Part shown: piece after piece, positions 44,682-53,596 of the stretch | How positions within the stretch are numbered: the stretch's first letter is position 1 | Layout of the letters: every line of letters starts with the position of its first letter | From: Actinoallomurus iriomotensis | GTDB lineage: Bacteria > Actinomycetota > Actinomycetes > Streptosporangiales > Streptosporangiaceae | DNA: 64,000 bases | Assembly: GCF_030269445.1 (NCBI RefSeq) | Contig: NZ_BSTJ01000004.1 | Span: 682,001-746,000 of the forward strand | Reading direction: 5' to 3' | Position numbers and translations under genes: made by a program | The notes under the pieces: model-generated | What the model was told of the DNA's origin: nothing | The model's input: only the letters and a program-made list of their open reading frames with translations | Database searches by the model: none

Positions 44682-46481
44682 GTGCCCCACTTCCGTCTTC
44701 CCCTTACCGCCGCCGCGGCGCTCGTCACCGCCGTGCTCCCCATCGCGACCGCCGGCGCCGCGGCGGCCAAGACCGCGCCGGAGTTCACCGAACAGGTCAT
44801 CTTCGCCCAGCACACCGACGGCTACTACTGCTTCCGCATCCCGGCCGTCATCCGCGCGAACGACGGCACCCTGCTCGCCTTCGCCGAAGGGCGCGTCAAC
44901 AGCTGCGGTGACTCCGGCGACATCGACCTGGTACTCAAGCGCTCGACCGACGGCGGCCGCACCTGGGGACCGCTCCAGGTCGTCCTGCCCGGCGACGGCG
45001 ACACGCACGGCAACCCGGTGCCGGTCGTGGACCGCCGTACCGGCCGGATCGTCCTGATGACCAGCTACAACCCCGCCGCCGACCAGACCGAGCGGCGCGA
45101 GTTCACGCAGTACAGCGACGACGACGGCGCCACCTGGTCCACCGCGCGGGACATCACCGGCGAGGTCACCAAGCCCGCCTGGAACTCCTGGTACGCCACC
45201 GGGCCCGGTCACGGCATCCAGCTGTCCAGCGGGCCGCACAAGGGGCGGCTGGTCGTCGGCGCGAGCCACGAGGGCGACGGCGGGGCGCTCAAGGGCGGAC
45301 CGCAGGGCGGCCACCTGCTCTACAGCGACGACGGCGGCACCACCTGGAAGATCGGCGCCGACGACACCCGTACGACCAACGACATCACGCCGCAGGAGCT
45401 CAGCATCACCGAGCTCGGCAACGGCCGGATCTACGCCAACGCGCGCGACAACACCGGCACCGACCCGGGCAACCGCGACATCGCGACCAGCAGCGACGGC
45501 GGGCTGACCTTCGACCGGCCGTTCACCCCGATACCGAAGGTGTCGGCGCCGAAGTCGCAGGGCTCGGTCCTGAAGGTCGGCAAGAAGGTCCTGCTGTCCG
45601 ACGAGGCCCATCCGGTCACCCGCGAGGTCATGGCCATCCGGTCCTCCTCCGACGACGGCCGGAACTTCGGATCAGTCGGCAAGGTCGTCCACTGGGGTCC
45701 CGCCGCCTACTCCGACCTCGTCGACCTCGGCGGGGGCGAGATCGGCCTGACGTACGAGGCCGGCGACGCGAGCCCGTACGAGGGGATCCGGTTCGCGCGG
45801 TTCAACGAGGCGTACCTGGCGACGCCGAACGGCACTCCCCCGGGCCTGCCCAAGCCGCCCGCGCCCGGCCCCACGACGCCCGACCTGTCCGGGCACCGCA
45901 ACGACGGGTACGTCCGCGGCGGGATGACGTCGCCGAGCGAGTTCGACGGCGTCGACGACTACGTCCAGGTGCCCTGGAACAACTCCCTCGACCTCGGCGC
46001 CGGTGACTTCACCTGGTCGGCGCGGATCCGCTACACGGACACCGGCGGGACCCACTCGATCCTGTGGGCGTACCGCGTCGGCAGCGGCGCGCCGCAGATC
46101 TGGCTCCGGGCCGAACCGGCGAACAAGCGGCTCATCGGCACCGTCGGGACCGGCGCGGGCACCGCCACCGTGACCACGGCGCAGCCGTACAACGACGGGC
46201 AGTGGCACGACGTCGTGCTGCGGCGCTCCGGCGGGACGCTGACGCTCGGCGTCGACGGCCAGTCGGCCTCGGTCGCGGACCCGGGCGGCTCGGTGACCGA
46301 GGGCCGGGAGTTCGCCATCGACGGCGTCGACGTCGGCCAGCGCCTCGACGGGGTCCAGCGCTTCCACGGCTCCATCGCCGACGTGCGGATCTTCGCGCGG
46401 GCCGTCCCCGACGACCAGATCACCACGACCCACCGCGACCTGCGGCTGTCGCTGCCGCTCGACCGGATCGAGGGTGCATGA
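44682..46481 (+). CDS. Secreted sialidase with C-terminal LamG-like domain (copy 2)
   Basis: The 599-residue paralogue of the upstream gene keeps the same domain order and length. It has a signal peptide, FRIPAVIRA, Asp-boxes STDGGRTW, SDDDGATW, SDDGGTTW and SSDGGLTF, a PKPPAPGPTTPDLSG linker and a LamG module. Long blocks such as VIFAQHTDGYYC and NSCGDSGDIDLVLK are identical to copy 1. Differences concentrate in surface loops (SYNPAADQTERREFTQYS against TWNPGNDDTIRHPFVQTS). They may have different linkage preferences. The GTG start at 44682 has CGGAGGACC upstream. It overlaps the GAGCGCAGCGA repeat at its end. Confidence 0.9.
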   Translation: MPHFRLPLTAAAALVTAVLPIATAGAAAAKTAPEFTEQVIFAQHTDGYYCFRIPAVIRANDGTLLAFAEGRVNSCGDSGDIDLVLKRSTDGGRTWGPLQVVLPGDGDTHGNPVPVVDRRTGRIVLMTSYNPAADQTERREFTQYSDDDGATWSTARDITGEVTKPAWNSWYATGPGHGIQLSSGPHKGRLVVGASHEGDGGALKGGPQGGHLLYSDDGGTTWKIGADDTRTTNDITPQELSITELGNGRIYANARDNTGTDPGNRDIATSSDGGLTFDRPFTPIPKVSAPKSQGSVLKVGKKVLLSDEAHPVTREVMAIRSSSDDGRNFGSVGKVVHWGPAAYSDLVDLGGGEIGLTYEAGDASPYEGIRFARFNEAYLATPNGTPPGLPKPPAPGPTTPDLSGHRNDGYVRGGMTSPSEFDGVDDYVQVPWNNSLDLGAGDFTWSARIRYTDTGGTHSILWAYRVGSGAPQIWLRAEPANKRLIGTVGTGAGTATVTTAQPYNDGQWHDVVLRRSGGTLTLGVDGQSASVADPGGSVTEGREFAIDGVDVGQRLDGVQRFHGSIADVRIFARAVPDDQITTTHRDLRLSLPLDRIEGA

Positions 46482-46506
46482 GTGAGCGCAGCGAACGAAT
46501 CGACGA
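46478..46506 (+). repeat. Actinobacterial GAGCGCAGCGA-type sequence
   Basis: Just after the sialidase, ATGAGTGAGCGCAGCGAACG reads as MSERSERI in one frame. It matches a short repeated motif I know from gene starts and intergenic regions of several actinobacteria. It is probably not the real start of the GH42 gene, whose ATG at 46541 lies further on with its own GAGGG site. Confidence 0.5.
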
Positions 46507-46540
46507 ACACGCACCCCTGGTCTCTCCTCCGCGAGGGCTC

Positions 46541-48544
46541 ATGAACGACCGTATGGATGCGCTGCGGGAGCGCGTCGGCATCGCCTACGGAGGCGACTAC
46601 AACCCCGAGCAGTGGCCCGATGAGGTGCAGGAGGAGGATCTGCGGCTGATGAAGGAGGCCGGGGTCTCCCTCGTCAGCGTCGGCATCTTCTCGTGGGCGT
46701 CGGTCGAGCCGCGGCCCGGGGAGTACGACTTCGACTGGCTCGACCGCGTCATGGACCGGCTGGCGGGCGGCGGCGTCGCCGCGTGCCTGGCGACCATGAC
46801 GGCCTCACCGCCGCCCTGGCTCACCACACGCCATCCCGAGATGCTCACCGTACGGGCGGACGGGTCGACCATCTCGCCGGGCGGACGGCAGCACTACTGC
46901 CCCTCCAGCCCGGTCTACCGTTCGCATGCGGTGCGGCTGGCCGAGCAGGTCGCCACGCGCTACGCCGATCATCCGGCGCTGGCGATCTGGCACGTGAACA
47001 ACGAGTACGGCAACGTCATCCCGTGTCACTGCGACGTGTCCGCCTCGGCGTTCCGGCGCTGGCTGGCGGACCGGTACGGCTCCGTCGAAGGGCTGAACGA
47101 CGCCTGGTCGACGCGGTTCTGGGCGCAGGGGTACTCCTCGTTCGAGGAGGTGCTGCCGCCGCGCTCGCCGGCGCCGTTCGCCAATCCGGCGCACGCGCTG
47201 GACTACGCCCGGTTCACCTCTGACGAGCTGCTGGCCTGCTACCTCGCGGAGAAGGAGGTCCTGCGCCGCGTCACGTCGGACGTGCCGGTGACCACCAACT
47301 TCCCGCCGTCGCTGCGGCCGGTCGACCAGTGGACCTGGGCGCCGCACGTGGACGTCATCGGCTACGACGCCTACCCCGACCCGCTCGACGCCGACGCCGC
47401 CCAGAAGGTCGCCTTCTCCTACGACGTGATGCGCTCCCTGCGCGGCGGACAGCCGTGGCTGCTGATGGAGCAGGCGCCGGGCGGGGTCAACTGGCGGCCG
47501 CGCAACGCCGCCAAGCCGCGCGGCGCGATGCGCCTGTGGAGCTGGCAGGCGGTCGCGCACGGCGCGGACGCGGTGATGTTCTTCCAATGGCGGCAGTCGC
47601 GGGGCGGCGCCGAGAAGTTCCACTCGGCGATGGTCCCCCACGGCGGGCCGTCGACCCGGCTGTTCGGCGAGGTGAGCGCGCTGGGCCGGGAGCTGGGGGC
47701 CGTCCGTGACCTGGCCGGCGCGGAGTCGCCGCGCGCGGACGTGGCGATGGTGCTGGACTGGCCGAGCTGGTGGGCGCTGGAGGGCCCGGCCCACCCGAGC
47801 ACGGACGTGCGCTTCCTGGACGCCGCGTGGTCGTGTCACCGCCCGCTGTTCGACGCGGGCGTGGCGTGCGACGTCGTACGCGCGGACGCCGACCTGTCGG
47901 CGTACCGGCTGGTGGTCGTGCCGAACCTCTACCTGACCTCCGATGAGGCCGCGCGCGCCCTGACCCGGTACGTCGAGGAGGGCGGCACGCTGGTCATGTC
48001 GTTCTTCTCCGGCATCGTCGACCCGTACGACCGCGTCCACCTGGGCGGCTACCCGGCCCCGTTCCGCGCGATGCTGGGCCTGACCGTCGAGGAGTTCCAC
48101 CCGCTGGCCGAGGACGCGTCGGTGGGCCTGACGGACGGGTCGGGCACGGTGTGGTCGGAGGAGGTACGGCTGGAGGGCGCCGAGGCGGTCGCGCACTTCA
48201 CCACGGGACCGCTCGCGGGCGAACCGGCCGTGACGCGGCACCGCTTCGGCCGGGGTGAGGCGTGGTACCTCGCCACCCGTCCCGACCCGGCGGCCATGCG
48301 CGGCCTCTTCGACCGTGTCCGCGAGGCGGCCGGCGTCGCACCCGTCCTGCCCGGTCTGCCGGACGGCGTCCAGGCGCGTGCGCGAGAGACGGAGGAGGGC
48401 CGGTGGTACATCGTCCTCAACCACGGCGCCACGGCCGCCGACGTACCGCTGCCCGCGCCCATGCGCGACGTGCTGGCCGGCGCCGAGCCGACCGCCTCGC
48501 TGCGCCTGGAGCCGAACGGCGTCGCGCTGCTCCGCCCGGGCTGA
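46541..48544 (+). CDS. Beta-galactosidase, GH42 family
   Basis: The 667-residue enzyme has a GH42 catalytic barrel (GIAYGGDYNPEQWPDEVQEEDLRLMKEAGVSLVSVGIFSW). The acid/base Glu is in AIWHVNNEYGN and the nucleophile Glu in WLLMEQAPGGVNW. A trimerisation domain (ADVAMVLDWPSWWALEG) and a small C-terminal beta domain complete it. It hydrolyses terminal beta-galactosides. No signal peptide is visible, so it acts in the cytoplasm on imported galactosides, complementing the secreted sialidases. The start choice is 46541 (MNDRMDALRER); an earlier ATG at 46478 would add the SERSER repeat. Confidence 0.9.
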   Translation: MNDRMDALRERVGIAYGGDYNPEQWPDEVQEEDLRLMKEAGVSLVSVGIFSWASVEPRPGEYDFDWLDRVMDRLAGGGVAACLATMTASPPPWLTTRHPEMLTVRADGSTISPGGRQHYCPSSPVYRSHAVRLAEQVATRYADHPALAIWHVNNEYGNVIPCHCDVSASAFRRWLADRYGSVEGLNDAWSTRFWAQGYSSFEEVLPPRSPAPFANPAHALDYARFTSDELLACYLAEKEVLRRVTSDVPVTTNFPPSLRPVDQWTWAPHVDVIGYDAYPDPLDADAAQKVAFSYDVMRSLRGGQPWLLMEQAPGGVNWRPRNAAKPRGAMRLWSWQAVAHGADAVMFFQWRQSRGGAEKFHSAMVPHGGPSTRLFGEVSALGRELGAVRDLAGAESPRADVAMVLDWPSWWALEGPAHPSTDVRFLDAAWSCHRPLFDAGVACDVVRADADLSAYRLVVVPNLYLTSDEAARALTRYVEEGGTLVMSFFSGIVDPYDRVHLGGYPAPFRAMLGLTVEEFHPLAEDASVGLTDGSGTVWSEEVRLEGAEAVAHFTTGPLAGEPAVTRHRFGRGEAWYLATRPDPAAMRGLFDRVREAAGVAPVLPGLPDGVQARARETEEGRWYIVLNHGATAADVPLPAPMRDVLAGAEPTASLRLEPNGVALLRPG

Positions 48545-48588
48545 CCGTCCGGACCCGCCGATCGCGGTCCTGGCCGCGCCCGGCGGGA

Positions 48589-49797
48589 TCAGGCCGGGAG
48601 CTGGTGCCAGACCTCGTCCAGGGCCAGGCTCAGGGCGCCGGTCAGGATCGTGTCCTCGGCCAGGCCGGAGATCCCGACGTCGGGCGGGGTGAGGGTCAGG
48701 TCGGCCAGGTGCCGGGTGATGGCCGTGAGCAGGACGGATCCGGCGCGGGCGACACCTCCGCCGATCACGACCGCGTCGGGGGCCAGCACCAGGACGGCCG
48801 GTGCGATGGCGTGGGCGAAGGTCCGGGCGACGTCGTCCACGACCCGCTCGGCCACCGCGTCGCCGGCGGCGGCCGCGGCGAACACGGCGGCGGCGTCGAT
48901 CGGGCCGCCGCCCAGAGCCGATTCGGGATGCGCACCGGCGGCCCGGCGGGCCTGTTCGGCGATGGCCTCGGCGCCGATGGCGCGTTCGAGCGGGCCCCTG
49001 CCGTCATCGGTGTCGGGGACGCGGCCGGACGGCCGGATGAAGCCGATCTCGCCCGCGGCTCCGGTGCCCCGGTGGAGGCGGCCGTCGATCACGACGCCGG
49101 CGCCCAGCCGCTCACCCCACTGGACGGCCAGCAGGGTGCCGGGTCCCGCGCGTTCCCGCGCGACGGCCAGGGCGGCGAGGTTGGCGTCGTTCTCCACCCG
49201 TACCGGGCAGCGGAAGCGGTCGCGGAGGTGATCGGAGAGATTCACCGAGGTCCACCCCGGCACGCTGGGCGCCAGGAGGATCCGGCCGGAGCCGGCGTCG
49301 ACGATTCCGGGCGTGGCGACGACCAGCGCCGCGATCTCGTCCGCTTCGAGGCCGGCCTCCTCCAGGGCCCGCGCGATGACCCCGTCGACGACGGTGAGGA
49401 GACGGCTGGCCCGGTTGCGGTCGACCGATCGGCGTACGGCGGCCAGGCGGCGGCCGGCCAGGTCGTCGATGCCCGCGCTGACCGTGTGCGGGCCGACGTC
49501 GAGGCCCAGCACGGGCGCGGCGCGGCCCCGCAGGGAGACCCGTACGGCCGGCCGGCCGCCCTTCCGCGAGGCGGCGATCGGGTGGTGGTGCTGGAGCCAG
49601 CCCGCCTCGACCAGGTCCTCCACCGCCTGGCCCACGGTGGGGCGGGTGAGACCGGTCAGCTTGACGAGTTCGGCCAGCCGGATGGGGTCGGGCGCGCACT
49701 CGCGCACCGCGCGCAGCACGGAAGCGGTGTTGAGGCGGCGCAGAACGGGCGTGCCCACCGCGTGCTCTTCTTCCATCGCTCCCTCCGGAAGATCCAT
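48589..49797 (-). CDS. ROK-family repressor/kinase-fold regulator (GH89/GH42 region)
   Basis: The 402-residue protein has an N-terminal winged helix (RLNTASVLRAVRECAPDPIRLAELVKLTGLTRPTVGQAVEDLVEAGWL) joined to a ROK sugar-kinase-fold domain (VLGLDVGPHTVSAGIDDLAG, VRVENDANLAALA, GAAGEIGF). The zinc-binding cysteines of classical ROK proteins (CxCGxxGC) are not seen. Such proteins repress sugar-use genes and release DNA on binding a sugar. It is divergent from the GH89 gene and convergent with GH42; it most likely controls GH89. ATGs at 49797 and 49776 are both possible starts. Confidence 0.87.
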   Translation of the reverse strand: MDLPEGAMEEEHAVGTPVLRRLNTASVLRAVRECAPDPIRLAELVKLTGLTRPTVGQAVEDLVEAGWLQHHHPIAASRKGGRPAVRVSLRGRAAPVLGLDVGPHTVSAGIDDLAGRRLAAVRRSVDRNRASRLLTVVDGVIARALEEAGLEADEIAALVVATPGIVDAGSGRILLAPSVPGWTSVNLSDHLRDRFRCPVRVENDANLAALAVARERAGPGTLLAVQWGERLGAGVVIDGRLHRGTGAAGEIGFIRPSGRVPDTDDGRGPLERAIGAEAIAEQARRAAGAHPESALGGGPIDAAAVFAAAAAGDAVAERVVDDVARTFAHAIAPAVLVLAPDAVVIGGGVARAGSVLLTAITRHLADLTLTPPDVGISGLAEDTILTGALSLALDEVWHQLPA

Positions 49798-49846
49798 CGG
49801 ACCCCCTTGACCGAAGGATCCCGCACGGACATTATGAATCGGCCGG

Positions 49847-49867
49847 TTTTGTAAGGACTTTAATAAA
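49847..49867. promoter_or_regulatory. ROK-type imperfect palindrome
   Basis: TTTTGTAAGG-A-CTTTAATAAA is a 21-base imperfect inverted repeat (7 of 10 arm positions pair) between the divergent ROK and GH89 genes. It resembles the AT-rich operators of ROK repressors, against a strongly GC-rich background. Confidence 0.5.
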
Positions 49868-49894
49868 CCCCCCTTTTCCGGTGGAGGTGCCCCC

Positions 49895-52800
49895 ATGATG
49901 TTGGGCCGACGACTACGAAGACGACCGGGCACCGGGCGCCGATCCCGGGCGCTCATCGCCGCGATGGCCGCGGTGCTGGCCGTACCGCTGGCCGCGGCGC
50001 CGCCGGCGGCGGCGCGGACGAATCCCGCACAGGCGCCGGTCGCGGCGCACGACACCGGACCGGCGGCCCAGGCGCTGGAGCGCGTCCTCGGAAAGGGCCG
50101 GGCCGCTCAGGTCACGCTGCGGACGATCGACAAGGGCACGGGCGCGGACCGTTTCCAGATCTCCGCCGAGCGCGGTCACCTGGTGGTCGCGGGCACCTCC
50201 CCGGCCGTACAGCTCACCGGCTTCGGCTGGTACCTGCGCAAGGTCGCGCACGCCAACGTCGCGATCGGCGGGACGCAGCTCGACCTGCCCGCACGGCTGC
50301 CGCTGCCGTCCGCGCCGATCGCGGAGGACGCGTCGGTCGCCAACCGGTTCGCGCTCAACGACACCAACGAGGGATACGCCGGCGCGTACCTGAGCTGGCA
50401 GGAGTGGCAGCGCCGCATCGACGTGCTCGCGCTGCTCGGCATCAACCAGGTGCTGGTGTACGAGGGGCAGGAGGCCGTCTACCAGAAGGCCTTCCAGCAG
50501 TTCGGCTACAGCGCCGCCGACATGCGCGAGTGGATCCCGGAGCCGGCCCACCAGGCGTGGTGGCTGCTGCAGAACATGTGCTGCACCGGCTCGCCGATCT
50601 CCCAGCAGCTGATCGACAGTCGCACCGTGCTCGCCCGGCGCATCGTCGACCGGCTGCGCGAGCTGGGCATGACACCGGTGCTGCCCGGCTACTACGGCAC
50701 CGTCCCGACCGACTTCGCGAAGCGGAACCCGGGCGCCAACACCGTCCCGCAGGGCACCTGGAACGGTCTACAGCGCCCCGACTGGCTCGACCCGACCGGG
50801 CCGGAGTTCGGCAAGGTGGCGGCGGCGTTCTACCAGGCCCAGACCCAGCTGTACGGCGACAGCACGATGTACAAGATGGACCTGCTGCACGAGGGCGGCA
50901 CGGCCGGGTCAGTGCCGGTGGGCCCGGCGTCCAAGGCCGTCCAGAACGCGCTGGAGGCCGCCCACCCGGGCGCGATCTGGGTGATCCTCGGCTGGCAGAG
51001 CAACCCCCGCACCGAGACGCTCCAGGCGGTCGACCGGTCGAAGATGTTCATCGTGGACGGCCTCAGCGAGCAGCCCACCGTCACCGACCGCGACAAGGAC
51101 TTCCTCGGCACGCAGTACGCCTTCGGGACGATCTGGAACTTCGGCGGCCACCAGAACTTCGGCGCCGGCCTCAGCGTGTGGAACGAGAAGTTCCACGCCT
51201 GGCAGGCCAAGCCCGGCAACGCCATGAACGGCATCGCGCTGATGCCCGAGGCCATCGACAACAACCCGGCCGCGGTGGCGTTCTTCGCCGACATGCCGTG
51301 GGAGAACGGGCCCGTCGACCTGGACGCCTGGTTCGCCGAGTACGCCACCGCCCGTTACGGCGCCGCCGACCCGCACGCCCTCGCGGCCTGGAAGATCATC
51401 GAGCACACGGCGTACTCCTGGCCGGCGGGCAAGGACACCCGGCACGTGACCGCCCTGTTCGACGACCAGCCGAGCCTCACCGACACCGGGCAGGCGGCGC
51501 TGCAGTACGACCCTGTCGAGTTCGAGAAGGCGCTGCGCGAACTGCTCCAGGTGGACCCGCGGCTGCGCCGCTCCGACGCGTACCGCTACGACCTGGTCGA
51601 CGTCGCCCGGCAGGTGCTCGCCAACCGCAGCCGGGCGCTCCTGCCGCAGATCCTCGCCGCCTACCGCGACGGCGACGGCGCCGCCTTCGGCCGGCTCACC
51701 GACCGGTGGATGGGCGAGATGAAGCTGATGGACGAGGTGCTCGGCACCGACCCGAACTTCCTGCTCGGCACGTGGCAGCGGGAGGCGGCCCGCCAGGCCG
51801 CGAGCCCGAAGGAGGCCGCGACCCTCGACTACGACCTGAAGTCGCTGGTCACGCTGTGGCAGACCGAGAGCCCCGGGCTTCAGGACTACGCACGGCGTGA
51901 CTTCAACGGCCTGGTCGGCGGCTACTACGCCAAGCGCTGGAAGATGTTCTTCGACGTGCTGAAGACCTCGCTGAAGACGGGCGAGGAGCCCCAGCCGATC
52001 GACTGGCGCGCGGTCGCCGAGAACTGGGCGCACGCGGGCACCCGCTACGCCGCCGAGCCGCACGGCGACGCGTACCGCCTGGCCACCCAGGTGGCCGAGG
52101 AGCCGTCCGGCGCGCTGGCCCTCACCTCCGACCGGAAGGGCGTCACCCCGGGCGGTACGGTCCAGGTCACCGCGACCTTCACCAACGACTCGACGCTGAA
52201 CACCGCGCACAAGGTGCGGTTGGAGCTGACCGCACCGCGCGGCTACACCGTCCGCCCCGCGTCGGGCTCCACCGGAGGCGACGTCGATCCGGCCGGGACC
52301 GCGACCGCGACCTGGACGGTGACCGCCCCCGCCGACGCGGCGGCCGGCTCGCTGCCCGACCTAGAGGCCACGGTCTCCTGGCGTACCACCGGGGGCGAAT
52401 CCGGCCGGGCGACCGCGCACTCCCTCCTGATGGTCGGCGGGAGCACGGTCTCGCCGCCCTACAAGACGGCCGCCTCCGCCCCGGCCGAGTTCGCCCGGAC
52501 GGGCGACACGACGGGCATCGCCGCCGGCGGCAAGGACGTGTGGGGTGCCACCAACGAGCTCGCGACCGTCTACCAGAGCGGCGGGCTCACCTCGGGTCAC
52601 GCGGTGTCCACGAAGGTGACCGAGCTCGACGGCGCGTCCCCGTACAGCCGCGCGGGCCTGGTCGTCGGCAACGACCTGTCCAAGACCGGGTCCGCCGGGT
52701 ACGCCGACATCGCCGTCACCCCGGAGCACGGCTGCGTCTTCTCCTACGACGCCGACGGCGACGGCAGGCTCGACCACGTGACCGAGGTCGGCGGATTCAC

Positions 52801-53452
52801 CGCCGGCGACCTGTACGTGCGGCTGCGCACGGACGGCGGCCGCGTGACCGGCTCGTGCAGCTCCGACGACAAGAACTGGACCGTGATCGGCTCCGGCACG
52901 GTCACCGGCGCGTCGGCCACGCAGGACGTCGGCATGTTCGTCAGCGCGGTCAACAGCCACACGTCGCAGGAGGCGATCGCGCTGTTCGACGGCGGCATCG
53001 CGGCCGCGACGGACACGTCCCGCGACGGGTCCGGTGACGTCCTGCAGAGCCTCCACAAGCCGGTGACGGCCCTGTCCTCGGAGTCGGGCCGCCCGCCGGA
53101 GTCCGCCAACGACGGCAGCCGCGCCAACTCGCCCTACTGGGGCGGCCCGATGACCTACGGCCAGACCTGGTGGCGCGTCGACCTCGGCGCCGTCAACGAC
53201 GTGTCCCGGGTCAACGTCCGCAACTACGTCGACGGCACGCGCTATTACACCTACCGGCTGGAGGGCAGCGTCGACGGCACGCACTGGTTCACCCTCGGCG
53301 GCCGCAACGGGCCCAACCCCGCCACCGACGCGGGCGACACGATGAACACCGAGGCCAAGGCCCGGTACGTCCGGGTGATCGGCCTCGGCAACACCGCCAA
53401 CGCCACCTTCCACCTGACCGAGGTCGGCGTCTACGGCACACCGGTGGCCTAG
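49895..53452 (+). CDS. Secreted alpha-N-acetylglucosaminidase (GH89) with binding domains
   Basis: The 1185-residue multidomain enzyme is homologous to human NAGLU. A signal peptide (residues 1-40, ALIAAMAAVLAVPLAAAPPAAA) precedes the NAGLU N-terminal domain, then the barrel (NDTNEGYAGAYLSWQEWQRRIDVLALLGINQVLVYEGQEAVYQKAFQQFGYS). The second catalytic region contains YKMDLLHEGGTAG. The helical C-terminal NAGLU domain ends near residue 730. It is followed by an NPCBM-associated-type beta domain (VTPGGTVQVTATFTNDS), a region of unknown fold, and a C-terminal F5/8-type module of about 110 residues (YGQTWWRVDLGAVNDVSRVNVRNYVDG). It should release terminal alpha-linked GlcNAc from mucin-type or heparan-like glycans. 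The ATG at 49895 follows GGTGGAGGTG. Confidence 0.92.
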   Translation: MMLGRRLRRRPGTGRRSRALIAAMAAVLAVPLAAAPPAAARTNPAQAPVAAHDTGPAAQALERVLGKGRAAQVTLRTIDKGTGADRFQISAERGHLVVAGTSPAVQLTGFGWYLRKVAHANVAIGGTQLDLPARLPLPSAPIAEDASVANRFALNDTNEGYAGAYLSWQEWQRRIDVLALLGINQVLVYEGQEAVYQKAFQQFGYSAADMREWIPEPAHQAWWLLQNMCCTGSPISQQLIDSRTVLARRIVDRLRELGMTPVLPGYYGTVPTDFAKRNPGANTVPQGTWNGLQRPDWLDPTGPEFGKVAAAFYQAQTQLYGDSTMYKMDLLHEGGTAGSVPVGPASKAVQNALEAAHPGAIWVILGWQSNPRTETLQAVDRSKMFIVDGLSEQPTVTDRDKDFLGTQYAFGTIWNFGGHQNFGAGLSVWNEKFHAWQAKPGNAMNGIALMPEAIDNNPAAVAFFADMPWENGPVDLDAWFAEYATARYGAADPHALAAWKIIEHTAYSWPAGKDTRHVTALFDDQPSLTDTGQAALQYDPVEFEKALRELLQVDPRLRRSDAYRYDLVDVARQVLANRSRALLPQILAAYRDGDGAAFGRLTDRWMGEMKLMDEVLGTDPNFLLGTWQREAARQAASPKEAATLDYDLKSLVTLWQTESPGLQDYARRDFNGLVGGYYAKRWKMFFDVLKTSLKTGEEPQPIDWRAVAENWAHAGTRYAAEPHGDAYRLATQVAEEPSGALALTSDRKGVTPGGTVQVTATFTNDSTLNTAHKVRLELTAPRGYTVRPASGSTGGDVDPAGTATATWTVTAPADAAAGSLPDLEATVSWRTTGGESGRATAHSLLMVGGSTVSPPYKTAASAPAEFARTGDTTGIAAGGKDVWGATNELATVYQSGGLTSGHAVSTKVTELDGASPYSRAGLVVGNDLSKTGSAGYADIAVTPEHGCVFSYDADGDGRLDHVTEVGGFTAGDLYVRLRTDGGRVTGSCSSDDKNWTVIGSGTVTGASATQDVGMFVSAVNSHTSQEAIALFDGGIAAATDTSRDGSGDVLQSLHKPVTALSSESGRPPESANDGSRANSPYWGGPMTYGQTWWRVDLGAVNDVSRVNVRNYVDGTRYYTYRLEGSVDGTHWFTLGGRNGPNPATDAGDTMNTEAKARYVRVIGLGNTANATFHLTEVGVYGTPVA

Positions 53453-53465
53453 TCCACCCCCTGGC

Positions 53466-53504
53466 GAAGCGAAAGGCGGACTCTCCAAGTCCGCCTTTCG
53501 CTTC
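53466..53504. terminator. Strong 17-base hairpin terminator
   Basis: Perfect arms of 17 bases (GAAGCGAAAGGCGGACT and its complement) with a CTCCA loop follow the GH89 stop by 13 bases. The stem is symmetrical enough to act in both directions. Confidence 0.75.
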
Positions 53505-53596
53505 CTCGCATGATCTCTGACATTCGCCGGGACCGGGACGGCATACTGGCCATCTCGCCACGACGGACGTTCTCCCCCACATGAGGTCTCTGCGGC

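Noticed and set aside
43329-45611. Long minus-strand frame opposite the two sialidases
   Set aside because: It is the antisense of two strongly conserved sialidase genes. Its apparent internal repeat only reflects the tandem duplication.
46478-46540. Upstream ATG as start of the GH42 gene
   Set aside because: The added residues encode the recurrent SERSER repeat and not a GH42 N-terminus; the ATG at 46541 has its own GAGGG site.
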